This document shows positions 7,390-13,793 of a DNA stretch of 19,569 nt, one piece after another (position 1 is the stretch's first letter; the number at the start of each line of letters is the position of its first letter). Under the pieces are notes generated by a model that was given only the letters and a program-made list of their open reading frames with translations, did no database searches and was not told where the DNA came from. Origin of the DNA: DATBIS01 sp036556805. Lineage in GTDB: Bacteria; Actinomycetota; UBA4738; HRBIN12. The DNA lies in NCBI GenBank assembly GCA_036556805.1, contig DATBIS010000141.1:1-19569 (forward strand). Direction: 5' to 3'. The position numbers and the translations under genes were made by a program.

Positions 7390-7920
7390 CTACGGCGCGG
7401 GGGGGGCACGGTACAAGAGGTGCGGTTCCTCGGCGTCCTGCAGGCTGAGGGCCGTGCGGGCGGCGTCCCTCGCCACCTCGGGTGCGTAGCCCCGCCGCAT
7501 CAGCAGGCCGCTCAGCCTGGCGAAGGCCTTCGCCGGGTCGACCCCTCGGAGCCTCGTCGCGCGCGCGGCCGCGAGCTCGTGCGCGCGCGCCGCCTCGTCG
7601 TCGGGCGCCTCGGCGAGCACCGCCTCGATCGTAGGGCGGGCGACCCCTTTCGCCGCGAGGGCACGGCTCACCCGCCGTGCCCCGGAACGCCGCCGGCCGA
7701 ACTCGTGCTCCGCGACCTGCCGCGCGAACGCCTCGTCGTCGATCAGCCCGACCCGTTCGAGCCGCTCCACGACGACCGACACCTCCTCGGCCTCGAACCC
7801 CGCCCGCAGCAACCGGGTCTCGAGCTCGCGCCGACTGCGCGGTCGGACCGCGAGCAGGCCGAGCGCGCGCTCGTGACAGCTCTTCGGGCTCGCGGGCGGA
7901 CCGGACCTACGCGCGGGCAT
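7390..7920 (-). CDS. recX: Regulatory protein RecX
   Basis: RecX binds and caps RecA filaments and limits recombination and the SOS response. The 176-residue product begins MPARRSGPPASPKSC. The recognisable part is the repeated three-helix region: ALGLLAVRPRSRRELETRLL, then VVERLERVGLIDDEAFARQV with the RRSGARRVSRALAAKGV segment, then the third repeat with LSGLLMRRGYAPEVARDA. The length is typical of the family. The ATG at 7920 lies inside recA and overlaps its end by 14 bp, a common recA-recX arrangement that couples their expression. The reading frame stays open upstream within recA but that part is a shadow. Identification rests on the helical repeats and the position after recA. Confidence 0.93.
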   Translation of the reverse strand: MPARRSGPPASPKSCHERALGLLAVRPRSRRELETRLLRAGFEAEEVSVVVERLERVGLIDDEAFARQVAEHEFGRRRSGARRVSRALAAKGVARPTIEAVLAEAPDDEAARAHELAAARATRLRGVDPAKAFARLSGLLMRRGYAPEVARDAARTALSLQDAEEPHLLYRAPPAP

Positions 7921-9013
7921 CGTCCTTCGACGACTTCGCCTTCCCGCCGGCCGCAACCGTGGCCGCCTCGTCGAGCACGAGGTCCGGGACGATCTCGATC
8001 GGGGTCTCGTCGCCCTCGGTGCCGAAGCTCGTGAGGCCCACGGCCTCACGGACGCGGCGCTCGATCTCGTCGCGCGCGTCCTGGTGCTCGGCGAGGAACT
8101 GCCGCGCGTTCTCGCGCCCCTGCCCGAGCTGGTCGCCCTCGTACGTGAACCACGCGCCGGACTTCTTGATGATCTCGAGGTCGACCCCGACGTCGAGGAG
8201 CGAGCCCTCCTTCGAGATCCCCTTGCCGTACATGATGTCGAACTCGCACTGACGGAACGGCGGCGCAACCTTGTTCTTCACGACCTTCACCCGCGTGCGG
8301 GACCCCACGACCTCCTGCCCGTCCTTGAGGTTCTCGATCTTGCGAACGTCGAGCCGCACCGAGGAGTAGAACTTGAGCGCGCGACCGCCGGGAGTGGTCT
8401 CGGGGCTCCCGAACATCACGCCGATCTTCTCGCGCAGCTGGTTGATGAAGATCGCCGACGTGTCGAAGCGTGAGAGCGTGCCGGCGAGCTTCCGCATGGC
8501 CTGGGACATGAGCCGCGCCTGCAGCCCGACGTGCGTGTCGCCCATCTCGCCCTCGATCTCGGCGCGCGGGACGAGCGCGGCCACCGAGTCGATCACCACG
8601 AGGTCGAGCGCCGCCGATCGCACGAGCATGTCGGCGATCTCGAGGGCCTGCTCCCCCGAGTCCGGCTGCGAGACGAGCAGCTCGTCGATGTTCACCCCGA
8701 GGTTGCGCGCGTACGTGGGATCGAGGGCGTGCTCGGCGTCGATGAACGCGGCGATGCCGCCACGCGACTGCGCCTCGGCGATCATGTGCAGCGCGACCGT
8801 GGTCTTGCCGGATCCCTCCGGTCCGAAGACCTCGACGATCCGCCCCCTCGGGATGCCGCCGACCCCCAGCGCGATGTCGAGCGCGAGGGACCCCGTGGGG
8901 ATCACCGAGATGCCCGCTCCCATCGGGTGCTCGCCGAGCTTCATCACGGCGCCCTTGCCGAACTGCTTCTCGATCTGCTGGAGCGTGACGTCGAGCATCT
9001 TGTCGCGGTCCAC
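7907..9013 (-). CDS. recA: Recombinase RecA
   Basis: ATP-dependent strand-exchange protein and co-protease for LexA. With the start chosen here it has 368 residues. Walker A GPEGSGKTT is at residues 64-72, followed by FIDAEHALDP, the Walker B strand LDLVVIDSVAAL, the loop GDTHVGLQARLMSQA, and FINQLREKIGVMFGSPETTPGG. There is no intein. Two starts compete. The GTG at 9013 has a perfect AAGGAGG five bases upstream and gives an N-terminus DRDKMLDVTLQQIEKQFGKG that starts where actinobacterial RecA normally starts. The ATG at 9106 would add 31 residues not usual for the family. I prefer the GTG, without proof. A LexA box lies in the promoter upstream. recX overlaps the 3' end. Confidence 0.97.
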   Translation of the reverse strand: MDRDKMLDVTLQQIEKQFGKGAVMKLGEHPMGAGISVIPTGSLALDIALGVGGIPRGRIVEVFGPEGSGKTTVALHMIAEAQSRGGIAAFIDAEHALDPTYARNLGVNIDELLVSQPDSGEQALEIADMLVRSAALDLVVIDSVAALVPRAEIEGEMGDTHVGLQARLMSQAMRKLAGTLSRFDTSAIFINQLREKIGVMFGSPETTPGGRALKFYSSVRLDVRKIENLKDGQEVVGSRTRVKVVKNKVAPPFRQCEFDIMYGKGISKEGSLLDVGVDLEIIKKSGAWFTYEGDQLGQGRENARQFLAEHQDARDEIERRVREAVGLTSFGTEGDETPIEIVPDLVLDEAATVAAGGKAKSSKDDARA

Positions 9014-9018
9014 CGCGG

Positions 9019-9025
9019 CCTCCTT
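9019..9025 (-). promoter_or_regulatory. Ribosome binding site that decides the recA start
   Basis: AAGGAGG on the minus strand lies five bases upstream of the GTG at 9013. It is a full anti-Shine-Dalgarno match and sits within the reading frame that continues upstream to the ATG at 9106. This favours the internal GTG as the main start of recA. The alternative ATG has a weaker AGGGG about ten bases upstream. Confidence 0.65.
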
Positions 9026-9146
9026 CTTCCCCCTCGCCCGATCCGCGATCCCGCGGAGGGCCTCCTCCCCGGCCAGCGGGCGAAGCCTAACGAGCGCGTC
9101 CGACATAACTTACACCCCTGTCATTCGTGGCTGCTCGGGAGCCCTC

Positions 9147-9175
9147 AGGCTACTCGAACACGTGTTCGGTTACAA
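9147..9175 (-). promoter_or_regulatory. recA promoter
   Basis: On the minus strand TTGTAA (9175-9170) and TAGCCT (9152-9147) are separated by exactly 17 bases and fit -35 and TAnnnT -10 hexamers. The LexA box fills the spacer, the classic arrangement for repression. Transcription would start near 9140, leaving a leader of about 34 nt to the ATG at 9106 or about 127 nt to the GTG at 9013. The hexamers are seen; activity is inferred. Confidence 0.6.
9155..9168. promoter_or_regulatory. LexA-binding SOS box of recA
   Basis: CGAACACGTGTTCG is a perfect 14-bp palindrome matching the Gram-positive/actinobacterial SOS box (GAAC-N4-GTTC core). It lies between thpR and recA, within the spacer of the predicted recA promoter. 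It predicts LexA repression and induction by DNA damage for recA, recX and possibly rny. No lexA gene is in the window. Confidence 0.88.
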
Positions 9176-9184
9176 GCAGCCCGC

Positions 9185-9769
9185 TCATCCCGCGAGTGGG
9201 AACGTCGCGAGGCGCTCGTACACCGGGGCCGGGCGTCGAAGGTGGCTTCGGAACAACGCGAGGGCGTCGACCGCGAACGGAGGGGTCTCGAGCGGCGTGG
9301 CCCCGAACTCCTCCGGCAGCGCGAGCGGCGGCTCGCTCCGCGCCACCGTGAGGTGGGGTTGGAAGGCCCGGCGCTCGGGCGCGAACTCGCGCGCAAGCGA
9401 GGCGTCGATCGCGCGCGCGATCCGCGCGAGATGCTGGCCGTCGTCGTCGAGGCCCGCCCACACCACGCGCGCGCGCCGCGCCGACGGGAACGTGCCGAGC
9501 CCTCGAACCCTCGTCGGGAACGCCGGCTGGTCCCCGGCGACGGCCCGCAGGGACTCCTCCACCCATCCGATGAGCCGGGGCCGGGTGGCCCCGAGGAACT
9601 TCATTGTGACGTGCCAGTTCTCGCGCGGCACCCATCGCGCCTTCGGAAAGCGCTCCCGCCACGGCGCGAACGCCTCCCAGGTCACCGACTTCGCGGCGTC
9701 GGGGATCTCCACCGCCACGAACAGCCGGAGCGGCTTCGCGCGATCGCGGCTCGCGGCATCCGCCGCCAT
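9185..9769 (-). CDS. thpR: RNA 2',3'-cyclic phosphodiesterase (2'-5' RNA ligase family)
   Basis: Member of the 2H phosphoesterase superfamily. The bacterial enzymes open 2',3'-cyclic phosphates on RNA ends and can join or cleave 2'-5' linkages in vitro; the physiological role is poorly defined. The 194-residue product begins RLFVAVEIPD after a short basic lead. It has both catalytic HxT motifs, HVTMKFLG (His53) and HLTVAR (His139), one in each lobe, as the family requires. The ATG at 9769 leaves a single base after the cinA stop, so it is probably translated from the cinA transcript. The gene ends 17 bp from the SOS box of recA. In several actinobacterial genomes thpR lies between cinA and recA, so the order is conventional. 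Confidence 0.94.
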   Translation of the reverse strand: MAADAASRDRAKPLRLFVAVEIPDAAKSVTWEAFAPWRERFPKARWVPRENWHVTMKFLGATRPRLIGWVEESLRAVAGDQPAFPTRVRGLGTFPSARRARVVWAGLDDDGQHLARIARAIDASLAREFAPERRAFQPHLTVARSEPPLALPEEFGATPLETPPFAVDALALFRSHLRRPAPVYERLATFPLAG

Positions 9770-9770
9770 C

Positions 9771-11030
9771 TCAGACGACGCGGTTCGAGGTCGGGAGCGG
9801 CAGGCCGTCGAGGAAGCGGCGCACGAGGTCGAGCCCGGCCTGCTCGGCCCATCGCCGCACGCGCTCCCGGTCGGCTCCCGCGGTGAAGGTACGGACGTGC
9901 GAGACGTCGTCCCCCTCGAGCGCGACCCATACCGTTCCCGGCTCCGCCCCGCCGTGCGCCTCCGGGCCGGCGGCACCGGTGAGCGACACCGCGAGGTCGG
10001 CGCCGAACACGCGCCGGGCGCCGCCGGCCATCTCGCGCGCACACGCCTCGCTCACCGGACCCGGGCCGTCGAGCGTCTCCCTCGACACGCCGAGCACCGC
10101 ATGTTTCGCGTCGGCCGTGTACACGACCGCGGACCCCACGAAGTGCTTCGACGCCCCCGGCACCGACGTGAGTCGGGTCGCGACGCCGCCCCCCGTCAGC
10201 GACTCCGCGCACGCGAGGGTCGCGCCGCGCGCATCGAGCAACCGGACCACCGTTTGCTCGAGGGAGGCGTCGTCGACGCCGAACACGACGTCTCCGAGTC
10301 GCTCACCGATCTCGGCCGCGATCGGGTCGATGAGCGCGTCGGCCTCCTCGTTCCCGACGGCCTTCGCCGTGAGTCGCACCTTCACCTCGCCTGCGGAGGC
10401 TAGGTAGGCGATCGTGGGGTTCGTGAGGCTCACGAACAGGTCGTCGAGGACCTCCGCGACGCGCGATTCCGAGATCCCGACGCATCGAAGCGTCCTCGAG
10501 ACGATCGCTCCTCCGGTCAACGCGGCGAGCTCGGGAAGCACGGTTCCTTCCATCATCTCGACCATCTCGACCGGCACGCCCGGCATCGCGTAGATCCGGC
10601 TGCCTGCGACCTCGCCGATCAGGCCGGGCGCGGTGCCGCGGACCGGCGTGATGTACCGGCAACCCTGCGGCACCTCCGCCTGCCGGAGGTTGTTCTCCGA
10701 CATGGTGCGCCCGATGCCGGCGAACTTCGCCCGAAGGAGTCCCTCGATCGCCGGGTGCGCGACGAGCGGGACGCCGAGCAGCTCCGCGATCGCCTCCCGC
10801 GTGATGTCGTCCTGCGTCGGGCCGAGGCCGCCCGTCACGAGCACCGCGTCGGCGCGCGACGAGGCCAGCCTGAGGGTGTCGACGATCCGCTCGGCGTTGT
10901 CCCCCACGACCTGGTGGTGCACGACGTCGACGCCGATCGCCGCGAGCCGCTCGGAGATCCAGCGTGCGTTGTCGTTGGCGATCTGCCCGAGCAGGAGCTC
11001 GGTGCCGACGGCGACGATCTCCGCTCTCAC
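9771..11030 (-). CDS. cinA: CinA-family protein (nicotinamide-nucleotide amidase / competence-damage protein)
   Basis: A 419-residue two-domain CinA. The N-terminal molybdopterin-binding-like (COG1058) domain shows AEIVAVGTELLLGQIANDN and TGGLGPTQDDITREA. The C-terminal domain shows CAESLTGGGVATRLT, VYTADAKHAVLGV and SLTGAAGPEAHGG, the catalytic region of nicotinamide mononucleotide deamidase (PncC). In bacteria with both domains the enzyme recycles NMN to NaMN, and the N-terminal half has ADP-ribose pyrophosphatase activity in some members. The start is the GTG at 11030, which overlaps the stop of the RodZ-like gene as GTGA. The frame is open further upstream, but those codons are a shadow of the preceding gene. 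cinA immediately upstream of thpR-recA is a common arrangement, often linked to competence or DNA damage. Confidence 0.94.
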   Translation of the reverse strand: MRAEIVAVGTELLLGQIANDNARWISERLAAIGVDVVHHQVVGDNAERIVDTLRLASSRADAVLVTGGLGPTQDDITREAIAELLGVPLVAHPAIEGLLRAKFAGIGRTMSENNLRQAEVPQGCRYITPVRGTAPGLIGEVAGSRIYAMPGVPVEMVEMMEGTVLPELAALTGGAIVSRTLRCVGISESRVAEVLDDLFVSLTNPTIAYLASAGEVKVRLTAKAVGNEEADALIDPIAAEIGERLGDVVFGVDDASLEQTVVRLLDARGATLACAESLTGGGVATRLTSVPGASKHFVGSAVVYTADAKHAVLGVSRETLDGPGPVSEACAREMAGGARRVFGADLAVSLTGAAGPEAHGGAEPGTVWVALEGDDVSHVRTFTAGADRERVRRWAEQAGLDLVRRFLDGLPLPTSNRVV

Positions 11031-11776
11031 CCGCCGGCCACCGCGCCCGGCGACGGGCTCACACCCGGGATCTCCTCGCCCGGTGTGAAGGTGCGCTCCC
11101 ACGGCTCGCCGCGCGCGCCCGGCGTTCCGAGGTCGATGCCGTTCACGGTGAGCGCGACCGTACGGCCCTTCGCGATCGACACGACGAGCGCCGTGTCGGC
11201 GGCGAACGAACGCGTCTCGCCCCGCATCAAGTGGTAGCTCGCCGGCGGTGCGCCGTCGACCGTGATCGCGACGTCGGCCTCGTGGTTCGCGACGAGGACC
11301 GCCTCGACCTGCGCCGCGCCGAGCGTGACCGGCACCGCCCTCGTATCCAGCGCCGCAGGGGGCGGTGAGGCGTTGCGGCTCGACACCAGCCCGAACACGC
11401 CGGCGACGACGATCAGCAGGCCGGCGACGACGACGAGCAGGCGCTGGTTGTCGCGGATGCGCGTCGCCGCGATCGCCTGCTCGATCCGGCCGAGCTTGCC
11501 GGGCGGCGGCGGCGGCGCCGGGGCGTCGGCGTGACGCGCGTACGCGTCGGCGACCTTGTTGGGGTTGAGGCCGAGGTACTGCGCATAGGTGCGCAGCGAG
11601 CCGCGAACGTAGGGGTCGCCGAGGAGAGCCTCGAAGTCTTCCTCTTCGAGGGCGCGCAGTCGATCGACCGTCAGCTTCGTGTCCCTGCTGGCCTCGTCGA
11701 GCGAGAGCCGGCGCGTCTCGCGGGCCTTCCGAAGGGCCGGGCCGACCCCGATGATCGCATCTCGAACTGGGGTCAT
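11027..11776 (-). CDS. RodZ-like helix-turn-helix membrane protein
   Basis: A 249-residue single-pass membrane protein with a cytoplasmic XRE-type HTH of the RodZ kind at about residues 10-75: LRKARETRRLSLDEAS, then LRALEEEDFEALLGDPYVRGSLRTYA. A proline-rich linker (about 85-93) precedes one transmembrane helix (about 112-131, LLVVVAGLLIVVAGVFGLV). The extracytoplasmic C-terminal domain (about 140-249) resembles the DUF4115 region of RodZ proteins. RodZ links the MreB cytoskeleton to cell-wall elongation, but no mreB is in this window, so the role is inferred from architecture. The gene stands upstream of cinA, as HTH_25/RodZ genes often do. The ATG at 11776 gives the natural start; a TATCAT -10 places transcription only about 6 nt upstream. 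Confidence 0.88.
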   Translation of the reverse strand: MTPVRDAIIGVGPALRKARETRRLSLDEASRDTKLTVDRLRALEEEDFEALLGDPYVRGSLRTYAQYLGLNPNKVADAYARHADAPAPPPPPGKLGRIEQAIAATRIRDNQRLLVVVAGLLIVVAGVFGLVSSRNASPPPAALDTRAVPVTLGAAQVEAVLVANHEADVAITVDGAPPASYHLMRGETRSFAADTALVVSIAKGRTVALTVNGIDLGTPGARGEPWERTFTPGEEIPGVSPSPGAVAGG

Positions 11777-11788
11777 TGCGTCCCGGGG

Positions 11789-11794
11789 ATGATA
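11789..11794 (-). promoter_or_regulatory. -10 element of the RodZ-like gene
   Basis: TATCAT on the minus strand differs from TATAAT at one base. The predicted transcription start is near 11782, six bases before the ATG at 11776, so the leader would be almost absent. No -35 hexamer is evident. It shares a 40-bp divergent gap with the ppa promoter. Confidence 0.5.
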
Positions 11795-11804
11795 GCGCCC
11801 CCGA

Positions 11805-11810
11805 TACACT
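11805..11810 (+). promoter_or_regulatory. -10 element of ppa (predicted leaderless promoter)
   Basis: TACACT is followed by six bases (GCGCGC) and then the GTG start of ppa, so transcription is predicted to begin on the start codon itself. There is no Shine-Dalgarno site. The spacing equals that of the miaB promoter. No clear -35 is seen. Confidence 0.55.
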
Positions 11811-11816
11811 GCGCGC

Positions 11817-12302
11817 GTGGACGACTCACTCGTGGTCGTGGTCGAGATCCCGAAGGGGTCGCGCAACAAGTACGAGCTCGATCCCGAGACCGGCTACATC
11901 GTGCTCGATCGCATGCTGTTCACGTCGATGCAATACCCCGCCGACTACGGGTTCATCGAGGGCACGCTCGGCGGAGACGGCGACGCGCTCGACGCGCTCG
12001 TGTTCGTCGGGGAGCCCACCTTCCCCGGCTGCCGCATCCGCGCGAGGGCGGTGGGCCTGTTCCGCATGAGCGACGAGAAGGGCGCCGACGAGAAGATCCT
12101 CTGCGTGCCGCTCCGCGACCCGATGTGGTCGCACGTCACCGACGTCGACGATCTCCACGAGAACCATCGCAACGAGATCGAGCACTTCTTCCAGGTGTAC
12201 AAGGACCTCGAGGGCAAGCGCGTCGACACGAGAGGGTTCGGCGACCGCGTCGAGGCAGAGCAGGTGATCGCCGAGTCCCGGCGCCGGGCCGCCGGCTCGT
12301 GA
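11817..12302 (+). CDS. ppa: Inorganic pyrophosphatase
   Basis: Soluble family I pyrophosphatase that hydrolyses PPi to phosphate and pulls biosynthetic reactions forward. The 161-residue product has normal length. It contains VEIPKGSRNKYE near the N-terminus, then QYPADYGFIEGTL, and the metal-binding signature DGDALDALV, with further acidic ligands in KILCVPLRDP. It starts at GTG 11817 (MDDSLVVVVEIPKG), 40 bp from the divergent RodZ-like gene, with a -10 hexamer six bases upstream, so it looks leaderless. Its stop overlaps the start of the following acetyltransferase gene as GTGA, so the two are probably cotranscribed and translationally coupled. No functional link to the acetyltransferase is known to me. 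Confidence 0.97.
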   Translation: MDDSLVVVVEIPKGSRNKYELDPETGYIVLDRMLFTSMQYPADYGFIEGTLGGDGDALDALVFVGEPTFPGCRIRARAVGLFRMSDEKGADEKILCVPLRDPMWSHVTDVDDLHENHRNEIEHFFQVYKDLEGKRVDTRGFGDRVEAEQVIAESRRRAAGS

Positions 12303-13315
12303 ACGAGCTCTCGACGCTCGCGCGCGGCGGGCGCGTCCACCTGCGGCGGCCGTCGCTTCGCGATGCGGGTGAGTTCCTCGAACGCGTGCGCGCATCGCGG
12401 AAGCTGCACGCGCGATGGGTGAGCCCGCCCGAGACCCGGTCCGACTTCGCCGCCTACGTGCGGCGGGCACGCGGCGACGACCTCGAGGCGCTCCTTGTGT
12501 GCGCGAACGACGACGACGCGGTCGCGGGCGTGTACAACCTCTCGCAGATCTTCCACGGCCCGCTGCGCGGCGCGTACCTCGGGTACTACGCGTTCGAGCC
12601 CTTCGCCGGCCGCGGATACATGGCGGAAGGCCTCCGCCTCGTCGTGCGGCACGCGTTCGGAGAGCTGCAGCTGCACCGGCTCGAGGCGAACGTCCAACCG
12701 GAGAACGTTCGCTCGACGAAGCTCGTGCGCGAGTTCGGCTTCCGGCTCGAAGGGCACTCCCCTCGCTACCTGAAGCTCGGCGGGCGGTGGCGCGACCACC
12801 AGCGGTGGGCGATCACGCCCGAGATCCTTCCCGGCATGCCGGGGGTCGCCGTCGCGCGGTCGGGTGCCGTGACGCTTCGCGACGTCTCGTCGGCGAACTG
12901 GCGGGAGGTCATGCGCGTGCGCGCGGCGCGCGAGCAAGCGAAATGGGTGGCGCCGGTCGGCGAGTACCTCTCACTGTGCCGCTACGGCGGCATGTGGAAC
13001 CCCCTCGCGGCCGAGGCCGACGGCGAGGTCGTGGGGTTCCTGATGTGGGGGCGCGACCCCGACGACCTCAGCTACTGGCTGGGCGGGGTGGTCGTCGACC
13101 GCTCGCGGCAGCGCCGAGGGTACGGGCGGGCGGCGATGGAGGCGGCGATCGCCCTGCTCCGGACGAAGCCGGCCTGCTCGGAGATCGCGCTCAGCTACCG
13201 GCCCGACAACGAGGTGGCCGCCCGGCTGTACGCGTCGCTCGGCTTCGTCGAGACGGGCGAGACCGAGGGCGACGAGGTCGTGGCGAGGCTCGCGCTTCCC
13301 GGCCGGAAGGCCTAG
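12299..13315 (+). CDS. Tandem two-domain GNAT N-acetyltransferase
   Basis: A 338-residue protein with two GNAT domains in a row. The first (about residues 12-172) is of the RimJ/RimL type: HLRRPSLRDAGEFL, acetyl-CoA-binding FAGRGYMAEGLRLVV, then ENVRSTKLVREFGF. The second (about 190-335) is of a different subfamily, with VTLRDVSSANW, the acetyl-CoA loop RQRRGYGRAAMEAA and NEVAARLYASLGF, reminiscent of polyamine/diamine or Blt/SpeG-like acetyltransferases. Both acetyl-CoA loops look intact, so both halves could be active; substrates are unknown. GNAT fusions occur elsewhere, such as mycothiol synthase MshD in actinobacteria, but this sequence is not obviously MshD. The GTG at 12299 overlaps the ppa stop (GTGA). 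The stop lies in one arm of a loose inverted repeat. Confidence 0.9.
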   Translation: MNELSTLARGGRVHLRRPSLRDAGEFLERVRASRKLHARWVSPPETRSDFAAYVRRARGDDLEALLVCANDDDAVAGVYNLSQIFHGPLRGAYLGYYAFEPFAGRGYMAEGLRLVVRHAFGELQLHRLEANVQPENVRSTKLVREFGFRLEGHSPRYLKLGGRWRDHQRWAITPEILPGMPGVAVARSGAVTLRDVSSANWREVMRVRAAREQAKWVAPVGEYLSLCRYGGMWNPLAAEADGEVVGFLMWGRDPDDLSYWLGGVVVDRSRQRRGYGRAAMEAAIALLRTKPACSEIALSYRPDNEVAARLYASLGFVETGETEGDEVVARLALPGRKA

Positions 13316-13357
13316 GGCCAAGCTCCGAGCAGATATCCACCTTCCAGCCGCTAGGCC
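13309..13357. repeat. Inverted repeat after the tandem GNAT gene
   Basis: GGCCTAG (13309-13315, containing the TAG stop) and CTAGGCC (13351-13357) are perfect 7-bp arms separated by 35 bases. It could be a long-loop stem at the transcript end, or chance. No U-tract follows. The remaining 88-bp gap before the orphan gene holds its putative -10 hexamer. Confidence 0.3.
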
Positions 13358-13374
13358 GTCGACCTCGGGGGACG

Positions 13375-13380
13375 TACCTT
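13375..13380 (+). promoter_or_regulatory. Possible -10 element of the 127-residue orphan
   Basis: TACCTT fits TAnnnT and would start transcription near 13387, giving a 17-nt leader that carries a G-rich ribosome site before the ATG at 13404. No -35 hexamer is evident. Weak evidence on its own. Confidence 0.35.
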
Positions 13381-13403
13381 GGTCGCCCGAGGGGGGATGA
13401 GGC

Positions 13404-13787
13404 ATGGTGGATCGAACGAGGCTCGACGCGTACTCGCCGCTCGCGTCCCTGCGGGACGCAGGTGTGACCGACCTCGTGACGGAGGGACCGGTCCGCTTCC
13501 TTCTGGTCTCCGGTTCGCTGGACGCCGGCGCCTGGGGCGTCATCGGCGCGTTCTGGCTGTCGATCGACGGCGAGCGCGGCGGCTTCGTCGTGAGCCCCGA
13601 GGCCGTGTGGCAGGGCAGCGAGATGCTGCGGAACTTCCGGAGCGCGGAGCGTCGAGGATGGCCGCCGGAGATGACCTACCGGTACTGGCAGCACCAGGTG
13701 GGCGTCGCGAGCCCGTCGCTCATGGTGGACCCGCAGCAGCACGCCGACACCCTCCTCGCCGTGTACCGGCGCGTCGGCGCGCTCTGA
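13404..13787 (+). CDS. Hypothetical protein, 127 residues
   Basis: I do not recognise this protein. It is a small soluble protein without signal peptide, membrane segment or cysteine. The N-terminal half is predicted beta-rich (RFLLVSGSLDAGAWGVIGAFWLSID, about residues 31-55). The C-terminal half looks helical (SEMLRNFRSAERRGW, then YRYWQHQVG and HADTLLAVYRRVG). The four tryptophans and mixed alpha/beta pattern suggest a folded domain. The ATG at 13404 follows a G-rich stretch ending in GAGGC. It is convergent with ftsK, 6 bp apart, and 88 bp after the GNAT gene, so it may have its own promoter. Coding is supported by a plausible start, realistic amino-acid make-up and snug fit between neighbours. 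Confidence 0.75.
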   Translation: MVDRTRLDAYSPLASLRDAGVTDLVTEGPVRFLLVSGSLDAGAWGVIGAFWLSIDGERGGFVVSPEAVWQGSEMLRNFRSAERRGWPPEMTYRYWQHQVGVASPSLMVDPQQHADTLLAVYRRVGAL

Positions 13788-13793
13788 CGCGGC

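Noticed and set aside
7907..9013. Intein in recA
   Set aside because: The RecA core reads continuously from Walker A to the C-terminus with no insertion.
11031..11102. Longer cinA start at 11102
   Set aside because: The extra residues are a shadow of the RodZ-like gene; the GTG at 11030 gives the family start RAEIVAVGTELLLG and a GTGA junction.
13788..13793. Terminator at the convergent junction of the 127-residue gene and ftsK
   Set aside because: Only a 5-bp GCGCG/CGCGC pairing with a 19-base loop is available; not convincing.
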